Source of the DNA: Vibrio mexicanus
GTDB lineage: Bacteria > Pseudomonadota > Gammaproteobacteria > Enterobacterales > Vibrionaceae
Length of the DNA stretch: 64,000 nt
NCBI RefSeq assembly: GCF_001012815.1
Contig: NZ_JYJP01000015.1
Location: 164,814-228,813, forward strand
Reading direction: 5' to 3'
Below the pieces are notes generated by a model that did not search any database, was not told the origin of the DNA, and worked only from the letters and a program-made list of their open reading frames with translations. A program made the position numbers and the translations under genes. Positions 54,641 through 62,579 of the stretch are shown piece after piece (positions within the stretch are counted from its first letter, which is position 1; each line of letters begins with the position of its first letter).

Positions 54641-56061
54641 GTGGTTGCCCGTATTGTGTTAGTAGTGATGAGCTTGATGTTGTCACTGATTTCATTCTCT
54701 TCTTTGGCGAATGGTGAGATTCGAGGAGCGCTTTGTGCCATCAAAGCTGACAACAAAATCGTTCTCGTTAATGAAATTCTTACCAAGAAACTGTCTTTGC
54801 CAGGAGGCACAATTGATGCGGGAGAACGTCCTCAAGATGCCGCGCAAAGAGAAACATGGGAAGAGACGGGCTTAGTTGTCACGGTTGGCCCAGAGTTAGG
54901 GCGCACAGAAACGGCGGTCGTTTATGATTGTGTTTCAGACTCCGATGTCATCGCATTTGATTTTCACAACGCGATGGATGGTAATGAACTTCCGGTTTGG
55001 TTTGCACCAGACTACGGAATAGAAATTTCGAGCGCTATGCTGATTTCTCCAAATGAGCTGACAAGTGAACAGTACCGTTATCCTAAGCAGTGGGATCAGG
55101 TTGTCGGTTTCTTTGGTAATGCAACGAATCAATCGGTCACCTATCTGGATCATCTGATTGAAGGTGCACCATTCTTCAACCAAGTGGAGTTGCATTGGAT
55201 TGCAGCGCTTCAATATTGGGTTGGGACGTTACCTGACGGCGTCAGTAGCGCGATTAAGGGCTTTCTATTACTCGGCAATCAGCTAGCGCTGCCGTGGCTT
55301 ACTCTCGTTTTATTTCCTTTGCTGTATTGGAAGTTTGGTAAGGATTTTAGTTACAAAGCATTTTTCGCCGTTGCGGTCACTTCTCTGCTGTGTCTAATCG
55401 GACAACAAGGCTTTTCGCTGCCTCGTCCTCACGTATATTTACCGATTATTGAACTCTCCCACAGCTACGGATTCAGCTTACCAAGTTTGCCATTTGCCGT
55501 GTGGTCTAGTGTTGCGACGCTAGTTTTCTATCGCATGGGTAAGCTTTCTATTAATAGACTGACACTGGTATTCGGCGCCGCCATGGTGTGGATGGGGCTT
55601 GCCAAGTTCTACAGTGCAGTGCATTCATTGTCGATATGTTAGCCGGTGCTGTCGTGGGTGGCTTGACAACGTGGCATATCATTCGATTGAAATTGAAACC
55701 AGAACTGGATGTGCAGGCCTTGTTAACGTCTCGAGGCGTATGGTTCTTCCTAACAGCTGTGTGCGCTGTACTTTCAGTCTTTTGGCCGATCCCGATTTTT
55801 ACCGTTTGGCTAGCTATTTTAGTGACAGTGTCTGGTCTAATATTAACGCTGGATCGCAATCGAGAAATTGCGAGTGGACAAGCGGTTGTGACGATTATTG
55901 CAGTACTTTTGCTTCTTAACTTTGGTATCAGTTATTTGGCTACATTGGTTTCGTTTAGCAGTATGTATTCATTGATTGTTGAAGTGGCGCGCTATCCCGT
56001 TTTGATTTTGGCTTATGCGTTGTTTGTTCGACAGAAACAGCCGTCTTCGCCAAAAGCCTAA
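54641..56061 (+). CDS. Nudix hydrolase fused to PAP2-like membrane domain, one frameshift
   Basis: The N-terminus has a membrane or signal helix, then a Nudix domain: GGTIDAGERP through RETWEETG fills the box GX5EX7REXXEEXG at about 55-78. The C-terminal half is a PAP2-type membrane phosphatase-like domain with several helices. The frame stops at 55642, but restoring one T at 55628-55629 gives VHSFVDMLAGAVVG and continues to 56061, about 473 residues. In the PAP2 part SLPRP is kept, while the PSGH site reads PSLP and the third-motif arginine is not evident, so the PAP2 activity is doubtful. Such fusions are known in Vibrio and may act on undecaprenyl or nucleotide-linked substrates. Confidence 0.82.
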
Positions 56062-56088
56062 CTACATACAAAATAACGCTGTATCAAC

Positions 56089-56114
56089 AAAGGCTCGGTT
56101 TTTATCGAGCCTTT
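56089..56114 (+). terminator. Terminator after the Nudix-PAP2 gene
   Basis: Stem AAAGGCTCG / CGAGCCTTT with an eight-base T-rich loop, then TCTATTT. Confidence 0.75.
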
Positions 56115-56253
56115 CTATTTGCAATAGCATCTGTAAAGTAAGTCGGGTGCATAGTCAGCCAGTTGTTCATGCCCAGCATTTCTAAGGTTGAATTTTTACT
56201 ATGACTGCTTTAAGGTCTCCTCCCCAGTTTTACTGCTCGGCTATATTGAGGTT

Positions 56254-56925
56254 ATGTTGTACAAGTTAAACGAAATGTTTGAGACCATTCAGGGTGAAGG
56301 TATTTTTACCGGTGCACCTGCTGTTTTTATTCGTCTGCAAGAATGCCCTGTGGGTTGTTCATGGTGCGACACTAAACAAACATGGGATGCAACACCTCAA
56401 GATGAATCGTCGTTAGAGAATATACTCGTTAAGACCGGAGACTCGCCAAATTGGGCCAAATGTTCATCGCAAGATCTTGTTCAAATCTATAAAGACCAAG
56501 GATACTCCGCGAAACACATTGTCATTACAGGCGGCGAGCCTTGCATTTATGACTTAACCGAATTGACTCAAGCGTTCGAAGAAATGGGGTGTCAGTGCCA
56601 AATTGAAACAAGTGGAACCTTTGAAGTTAAGGCTACCGACAACACTTGGGTGACAGTGTCACCAAAGGTGGCAATGAAAGGTAAACTTCCAGTATTAAAA
56701 AGTGCGCTGGAGCGAGCGAATGAGATTAAGCACCCTGTAGGCACTCAGAAAGATATCGACCATTTAGACGCTCTATTGGAAAATGCGGAAGTACCTTCGG
56801 CCACTGTCATTGCTTTGCAGCCAATTAGCCAGAAACCGCGCGCCACACAACTTTGTATCGATGTGTGTATACAACGTAACTGGCGCCTCTCTATTCAAAC
56901 ACATAAATATCTCAGCATAGCCTAA
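56254..56925 (+). CDS. queE: 7-carboxy-7-deazaguanine synthase QueE
   Basis: About 223 residues from ATG 56254 ([16 protein letters not shown]). QueE is a radical SAM enzyme that forms the 7-deazapurine ring for queuosine. C31, C35 and C38 in [11 protein letters not shown] are the cluster ligands (CX3CX2C), VITGGEP binds SAM, and IETSGTFEV follows. An upstream frame to 56188 is rejected. It is 10 bases before queC. No preQ1 riboswitch was recognised. Confidence 0.93.
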   Translation: MLYKLNEMFETIQGEGIFTGAPAVFIRLQECPVGCSWCDTKQTWDATPQDESSLENILVKTGDSPNWAKCSSQDLVQIYKDQGYSAKHIVITGGEPCIYDLTELTQAFEEMGCQCQIETSGTFEVKATDNTWVTVSPKVAMKGKLPVLKSALERANEIKHPVGTQKDIDHLDALLENAEVPSATVIALQPISQKPRATQLCIDVCIQRNWRLSIQTHKYLSIA

Positions 56926-56935
56926 GGACCGAGCA

Positions 56936-56971
56936 ATGAATAAAGCAATGAATAAAGCAATGAACAAAGCA
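56936..56971 (+). repeat. Three 12-bp in-frame repeats at the queC start
   Basis: ATGAATAAAGCA occurs twice in tandem and then as ATGAACAAAGCA, giving three alternative start codons in one frame. Copy-number change would keep the frame. Confidence 0.85.
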
Positions 56972-57655
56972 GTAGTTGTGTTTAGTGGTGGACAAGATTC
57001 TACGACATGTTTGGTACAAGCTCTCCAGCAGTATGATGAAGTGCATGCAATCACCTTTGACTACGGCCAAAGACATAAGCTTGAGATCGAAGTTGCCCAA
57101 AGCCTTGCTAAAGAGCTTGGTGTAAAGGCTCATAAGGTGATGGATGTTGGTTTATTGAATGAACTGGCCATCAGCTCTTTGACTCGTGACGATATTCCAG
57201 TCTCTCATGAGCTAGGAGAAAACGGCTTACCGAATTCATTCGTTCCGGGTCGCAATATTTTATTCCTGACTTTAGCTGGCATTTACGCTTATCAAGTTGG
57301 CGCGCAAACGGTCATTACGGGAGTGTGCGAAACAGACTTCTCGGGCTACCCAGATTGTCGAGACGAATTTGTGAAGTCAATGAACCAAGCGTTAGTACAG
57401 GGTATGGATAGACAGTTAAAAATATCGACCCCTTTAATGTGGTTGAACAAAGCAGAAACTTGGGCGCTGGCAGACCAAAACGACGCGTTGGACTTAGTTC
57501 GTGAGAGTACACTGACTTGTTACAATGGCGTAATTGGTGATGGCTGCGGCGATTGTCCGGCGTGTGAGCTGCGTAAAGTGGGCCTGAACGATTACTTGAG
57601 TAATCGCGAAGCGGTTATAGGTGAACTGACACGTAAGCAGTCTTTGGAAGACTGA
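56936..57655 (+). CDS. queC: 7-cyano-7-deazaguanine synthase QueC
   Basis: A 239-residue (or slightly shorter) N-type ATP pyrophosphatase that converts carboxy- to cyano-deazaguanine. [10 protein letters not shown] is the PP-loop and [11 protein letters not shown] holds the zinc cysteines. The 5' end is three in-frame copies of a 12-base unit encoding MNKA, each with its own ATG, so the exact start is ambiguous. AAGGA lies before the first. Its 3' end overlaps the convergent GGDEF gene by about 40 bases. Confidence 0.93.
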   Translation: MNKAMNKAMNKAVVVFSGGQDSTTCLVQALQQYDEVHAITFDYGQRHKLEIEVAQSLAKELGVKAHKVMDVGLLNELAISSLTRDDIPVSHELGENGLPNSFVPGRNILFLTLAGIYAYQVGAQTVITGVCETDFSGYPDCRDEFVKSMNQALVQGMDRQLKISTPLMWLNKAETWALADQNDALDLVRESTLTCYNGVIGDGCGDCPACELRKVGLNDYLSNREAVIGELTRKQSLED

Positions 57656-59580
57656 TAGGGTCATTATAGGCATCTACAATGCAATCTCTTCCATTTTGCT
57701 TAGCCTGATACAGGGCTTGATCCAAGATTGAATAGAGTTCATCGAAGTCATCCAGAGGCTTCGATGTCGATAAAAATGAAAAGCTTGCAGTAATATGTAT
57801 CGGCTGGTGGCTTTCAGTAAAAAATGGTTTTTCCGAGATAGCATTGTGAAGCTCTTCAACTCGATGCCTTACGTCCAATTCATCAACAGAACGAAGAAGC
57901 ACGATAAATTCCTCTCCCCCAATCGACCTAATACATCTTCTTCAACTAAAAACTCGCTAATAATCGACGTAACATGCTTTAAAGCCTTGTCTCCCGAAGG
58001 GTGGCCATAAGCGTCATTGATGTTTTTGAACTTGTCGAGATCCAGCAATATCAAAACGTTTTTAATCGAGTGATTCTGATAGCCCATGGTCTGTTTGATG
58101 TGATTAATAATGGCCGCTCTATTTAGGGTGCCGGTCAAACCATCTCGTGAAGCTTTTTTGGCATCCACCTGCCTCGAAACCACAAGCCAGACCAAAACCC
58201 CAATCAGGACAAAAATGATAAGGTTGTACATGAGTCGTCGTTGCTTGGCTTTATTTAAAAGTGCACTTTGCTGCTGGTTCTGCTCTGTAAGCTGGGCCAG
58301 TTTTAGCTGCTGCTCAAACTCTACCGCGGCGTGGTCGATCGCTGATAAAGTGACCCGATTGACTTGGTTAAAGGTCGTTAGCTCAATGTTGGCATATTCT
58401 CGATAGGAGATTAGTGCTTGGTTAAGGTCACCCTTGGTTTCGTAAATCGAAGACAACGTTTTTAGCACTTGTGCCTGCATTTGAACATCGCCTGTTTGTT
58501 TTGCGATATCTAATGCTGAGTTTGCATTTTTTAGCGAGGCGCTGTAGAGCCGTCTGTCCAAATAGGTCTGAGCCAAAGTCAGAAAAATGTCACTTCGTAT
58601 ATGATTATTATTCTGCTGAGCGGCTGTATCTAATCCATTAAGAAGATAAGCCGTTGCCATCTCATAGCGTCCAAGGCCAATGTTGGCTTTACCTAGGCCA
58701 AGCTCAACATGGGTCAACCCGTACAAATGGTTGTGTTGTTTAAGAATTGTATAAGCGCTATTAAAATATTTAATGCTTGCTTCGTATTCCTCGAGCTGAT
58801 CATCAAATCGCCAAGGCTGTGGTAGGTTTGAGCGAGCTCAAGCGGAGTACCGTTGGCTTTTCTTAGTTCTAGTGCTTTGTTGAGGAAATTTGAGCTCTGT
58901 TCAAGCTGGCTCATTCTTTTTAGTAGAAGCCCAACATCGTTGTATGTGCCTGAAGGATCTCGATAGGTTGGAGTGACCTCAAGAAGCTTCCTATAGGTTG
59001 CAAGGGCACCTTGGTAGTCACCAATAAACTCATAATTATTGGCAATCACTCGAAGTGACTTGTATTTAGGGAGCAAGGTGTAATCTTGTTCGGATAGAAG
59101 TTTCTCGAGTTCATTGCAGTGTAAGCTTGCTTGATAGTAGTGGCCCTGTTTATTAACCGAACGGCAGAGTTGATAACTGAGTAATTCCTGACCTTTCAGG
59201 CTTCCAATTTGACGGGCCTCGGCCAGAAGTTGCATGTATATTTCTATAGCCTCTTTGAAATTCAACTCATTTTCCAAGTTTAATGCTTGGATAAATTTGT
59301 CTTCTCTTTGCTTGTAATCATTATTGAAGAGGTTTGAACTGCCATGAAAAGGTTGGTTTCGTTTGTTCATGAAGTTGTAAAGCTTGGAGCTCATATACAA
59401 CTTTTCGTAACCAATGGGAAGGGCACGATACTTTTGCTGTAAAAGGGCAAGGGCCTTGGATTCATTAACTTTCAGGGTTTGCTCATACAGGGCCTCCCAG
59501 CTTCGAAGTGGGTCCGGTTGAGCGAATGCAGTGCAACTCATTAGCAGTAAGCCAATGGTTGGAAGTCTAAAAAGTCGCAA
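57615..59580 (-). CDS. TPR-GGDEF diguanylate cyclase, two frameshifts
   Basis: A signal peptide ([21 protein letters not shown]) opens a periplasmic TPR region of about 400 residues, then one membrane helix ([15 protein letters not shown]) and a GGDEF domain. The frame breaks at 58805-58807 (one T short on the coding strand; fixed as [17 protein letters not shown]) and at 57916-57920 (one G short; fixed as [13 protein letters not shown]). The restored protein is about 655 residues. GGEEF and [11 protein letters not shown] are catalytic-site motifs, so cyclic di-GMP synthesis is expected. The residues before GGEEF (VEED) do not form the RxxD inhibitory site. It ends inside the 3' end of convergent queC. 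Confidence 0.85.
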
Positions 59581-59676
59581 ACCTAATTCCAGCCTGATGA
59601 GTTAATGAGTTTCCAGTGTAAATCTGTATGGTTCGCTGCAGTAGCGGTTACTGTAACAGGCGTGATTGACATCAAA

Positions 59677-59715
59677 TAAAAAAGCCCCTTGATGAAAACC
59701 ATCAGGGACTTTTTC
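59677..59715 (-). terminator. Terminator after the DUF2750 gene
   Basis: On the minus strand, AGTCCCTGATG and CATCAAGGGGCT form a stem with one bulge and a T run. Confidence 0.6.
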
Positions 59716-59741
59716 GATCAGCGTTATTTGGTGGTTAAAAA

Positions 59742-60092
59742 CTATAGGTATAGTTTTGCAAGATCAGAAGGCTCAAGCTCTTTACCTTCAAGGTTCGCGT
59801 TCCAGTTAACGCCAACGAGTACACCATCTTCAGCAAGTGTTAGCAGCCAATCTTCTACAAAAATATCGAGTGGGATATGCAGTACTTCGAAGTCCGCCCA
59901 TTCTTCAACATTGTGCGTTTTTGCGTCTTCTTCACTCGACCAAAATGGCATAACTTCACTGTTTTCAAATTCTGTTGAATCACATGCTAACCAACCTTCT
60001 TCGTTACGAAGGCCCCAAACCAGTTTAGATTGCTTTGACTCTTCGATGAATAAATCAAGGTTTGCCTGGATATCTGCGGTAAGTTTGCTCAT
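59742..60092 (-). CDS. DUF2750 domain-containing protein
   Basis: A 116-residue acidic soluble protein of the DUF2750 family. VWGLRNEEGWLACDS near residues 25-39 and MPFWSSEEDAKTHNVEEW are the recognisable blocks, with LDIFVEDWLLTLAEDGVLVGVNW at the end. Function unknown. Intact, with its own terminator. Confidence 0.85.
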   Translation of the reverse strand: MSKLTADIQANLDLFIEESKQSKLVWGLRNEEGWLACDSTEFENSEVMPFWSSEEDAKTHNVEEWADFEVLHIPLDIFVEDWLLTLAEDGVLVGVNWNANLEGKELEPSDLAKLYL

Positions 60093-60183
60093 TAGACAGT
60101 TCTCATAGTTGAATTCGGCGCTAGATTAGCAGTTTTCAAACAGTTTTCACATTGCTTTCAGCAATTAAAACCTAGTACGTAAA

Positions 60184-60206
60184 AAGGAGCTCTAAATGAG
60201 CTCCTT
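60184..60206. terminator. Terminator after the OmpA-like gene
   Basis: Perfect stem AAGGAGCTC / GAGCTCCTT with a five-base loop; the T run is on the minus strand. Confidence 0.8.
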
Positions 60207-60243
60207 TGATTTGCAGTTATCTACTCATCTTAAACTTTCAATG

Positions 60244-60855
60244 TTACTTTGGAATAGTAGTAAAGATTGTCCATTCTTCATCAATGGATTCGTAACTGCC
60301 TACAACAGTGGCTTTCACCTTACGGTTTCGAGCATGACTAACTTCATCATTGCCGTAGTCCGCGAGTTTGGTATCACCAAACCCAACAATTTTGATTCGG
60401 CTTTCATCGATACCATTATTGAGCAAAGCTAAACGCACATTATCTGCTCGTCGTTTTGACAGCTTGAGATTGTATTTGGAATTACCCACTTTACTGGCGT
60501 AACCTTGCAGCTCGACAGAGGTCTCAGGATATTGAGTCAAAAAGTCAGACATGGTATCGATTTGCTGCTGAAACCCCGAATTTATTTCTGCAGAGTTATT
60601 GTTAAAAAGTATCAAGATAGATACTTCTTCACTAGCGCTGATTTTAGTTCCACAACCATCATTATCGATTTCCGCTGTTCTAGGAGTCTCTGCACACAAG
60701 TCACGAGCATTGATAACGCCATCGTTATCCTCGTCAAGGAGGTCGTCTATTTGATTTGCAACAGGTGTTTCGATGTATTCCAATGCTATTGATTGGATAG
60801 AAAAGGTTGTCATCATACCCGCTGATAAGGCTAGTGTGATCAGCTTCTTGTTCAT
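60244..60855 (-). CDS. OmpA-family outer membrane / peptidoglycan-binding protein
   Basis: About 203 residues from ATG 60855 with a signal peptide (MNKKLITLALSAGMM). LLDEDNDGVINARDLCAETP is a calcium-binding type-3 repeat, followed by an OmpA C-terminal domain: VELQGYASKVGNSKYNLKLS and KRRADNVRLALLNNGI, which normally binds peptidoglycan. The start is one base after the TolC-like stop, so both are co-translated. Together with the LapA-like adhesin it probably belongs to a type I secretion/surface attachment unit. Confidence 0.85.
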   Translation of the reverse strand: MNKKLITLALSAGMMTTFSIQSIALEYIETPVANQIDDLLDEDNDGVINARDLCAETPRTAEIDNDGCGTKISASEEVSILILFNNNSAEINSGFQQQIDTMSDFLTQYPETSVELQGYASKVGNSKYNLKLSKRRADNVRLALLNNGIDESRIKIVGFGDTKLADYGNDEVSHARNRKVKATVVGSYESIDEEWTIFTTIPK

Positions 60856-60856
60856 C

Positions 60857-62158
60857 TTAGTACTCCACCGCTTCATGCCATTCTTCTGGCGTGTCGACAC
60901 GCAATGCAGCAAGTAAGCCACCTGTTGCGTTCATCAATCGATACTTTGCATATTGCTCGTCATATTTGGCGTCTAAGTAACCCTTACGCGCTTCAAAGAG
61001 CTCATTTTCCGTGTTGAGTAGGTCTAGAAGTGTACGTTTGCCCAATCGATATTGCTTCTCGTAAGCGATTACCGTTTCTGAAGCTGAGTCCACGTGGTCG
61101 GCCAAAAACTCTTTTTGCTGAACAGTTAAATCTAAAGCGCTCCAAGAGAGCCTTAACCCCTCTTCGACGCTCCTAAACGTGCGGTCACGAAAATCTTTTG
61201 CTTTATTCAGTTGATAGGCCGCACTTTCCGTTCTATCTGCGTCAGATCCACCGTTAAATAGGTTGTAACGCATACGTAGCATCGCGGTGGTTTCATCAGT
61301 GCTCCCTTCGATACCACCTGCATCATCGCGCCATGTTTGAGCAGCTTCTAAAGAGAATGTCGGGTAATTGACCCCTTTAGTTTGCTGATACTGGAATTTT
61401 GCCGAATCGATATCCGCTTGAGCGATTTTAATAACAGGGTGTTCTTGGAAGGCGATGTTTAACGCATCATCAATGGTGTAAGGGATAGCATTTTGGTCAG
61501 CTCTCGGAAAGATGAGTCCCAATGGCGCTTGTCCTACGATACGTTTGAACTGAGTGTGTACATCAAACAGATTGTTTTGAGCCGCCAGCAAATTTCCGTG
61601 AGCCTTTGCGATACGTGCTTCAACCTGAGTCATGTCCGCAGTTGAACCTATGCCAGATTCGACACGTCGTTTAATATCCTTATAGATGTCTTTGTGCACG
61701 GCTAAGTTACTTTCTGAAAGTGCCAACACTTCATAAGCCTTAGTCGCGTCTAGATAGATCTTAGTGACTTCAAGCGCAATGTCTTGAGCATCGGCAAGTA
61801 ATTGATAACGAACAGATTCAGCATCCGCGGAAGTTCTGTCCATATCGTTTAAAGTCGTTGAACCGTCCCATAATAACTGAGTAAGGGATAACGTGGCTTC
61901 TTTTCTAGTGAGATCGGTTTTATCGCCTTCAGCAGGGTTAATTCCTTCGTAGCCTATTCCTGCGTCGAGATCTAACTTAGGAAGGTAAGCCCCCGAAGCT
62001 GCCTCTGAATCATAACGTTTGCTAACGAATTCATTGTATGACGCTTTGATTTCAGGGTTGGTTTTGATGGTGTAAGCAACAGCTTGCTCTAAGGTTTGAG
62101 CATAGGTAGTGGAACTTATAATCATCGCCACACTGAGGACTTTTAATCGTGTGTGCAT
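60857..62158 (-). CDS. TolC-family outer membrane protein of a type I adhesin system (LapE-like)
   Basis: About 433 residues (ATG 62158; GTG 62161 possible) with a signal peptide (MIISSTTYAQ) and the features of the AggA/LapE-type TolC group: LEQAVAYTIKTNPEIKA, GAYLPKLDLDAGIGYEG and YRLGKRTLLDLLNTENELFEAR. It would form the outer-membrane pore for export of the large adhesin encoded divergently. GGAG lies seven to ten bases before the start. Confidence 0.87.
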   Translation of the reverse strand: MHTRLKVLSVAMIISSTTYAQTLEQAVAYTIKTNPEIKASYNEFVSKRYDSEAASGAYLPKLDLDAGIGYEGINPAEGDKTDLTRKEATLSLTQLLWDGSTTLNDMDRTSADAESVRYQLLADAQDIALEVTKIYLDATKAYEVLALSESNLAVHKDIYKDIKRRVESGIGSTADMTQVEARIAKAHGNLLAAQNNLFDVHTQFKRIVGQAPLGLIFPRADQNAIPYTIDDALNIAFQEHPVIKIAQADIDSAKFQYQQTKGVNYPTFSLEAAQTWRDDAGGIEGSTDETTAMLRMRYNLFNGGSDADRTESAAYQLNKAKDFRDRTFRSVEEGLRLSWSALDLTVQQKEFLADHVDSASETVIAYEKQYRLGKRTLLDLLNTENELFEARKGYLDAKYDEQYAKYRLMNATGGLLAALRVDTPEEWHEAVEY

Positions 62159-62161
62159 CAC

Positions 62162-62579
62162 GTAGACACTCCTTGAACGTGTAATACTCTGCAGATATTA
62201 ATCATTGCTTTGTCTCGCTGCTGAGACTAAAGAATAGATGACGTCAATAATTTAACGCATCAAGACAGAGCTGGCTTGTTTTTTTTTACATATTCACACA
62301 AAAGGTGCCGAAAAAATAACAATTTATGTGATTTGAGTGAGGTTTTTGACACTAAAGAATTAGAAGTTTTTAAAATAAAACCGCCTTAAAGTGTGATCTT
62401 AATTCCGAGACTTGGCGTGATTCATGTCACTTGTTACTTACATTGTTGAAGAAATGTAACCACTTTCCTTTGTTTGTAACCTGCAAGGTGGTAAATTATA
62501 AGGCGGGTAAATAATAAGAGTGCCAACATATTGACCTTAGGTCGGAAGGGTACTCAAGGAAGACTTTAGAGGCATTGTT
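62162..62579. other. Divergent promoter region of the adhesin and its outer-membrane partner
   Basis: 418 bases without a gene, AT-rich. It holds a CRP-like site (separate entry) and a poly-T tract near 62280. No terminator or small ORF is convincing. Confidence 0.5.
62416..62431. promoter_or_regulatory. Possible CRP site upstream of the adhesin
   Basis: CGTGATTCATGTCACT has both CRP half-sites GTGA-N6-TCAC at the correct spacing, about 150 bases before the adhesin start. Confidence 0.4.

Noticed and set aside
56062..56253. PreQ1 riboswitch before queE
   Set aside because: No recognisable aptamer; the only structure is the terminator of the upstream gene.
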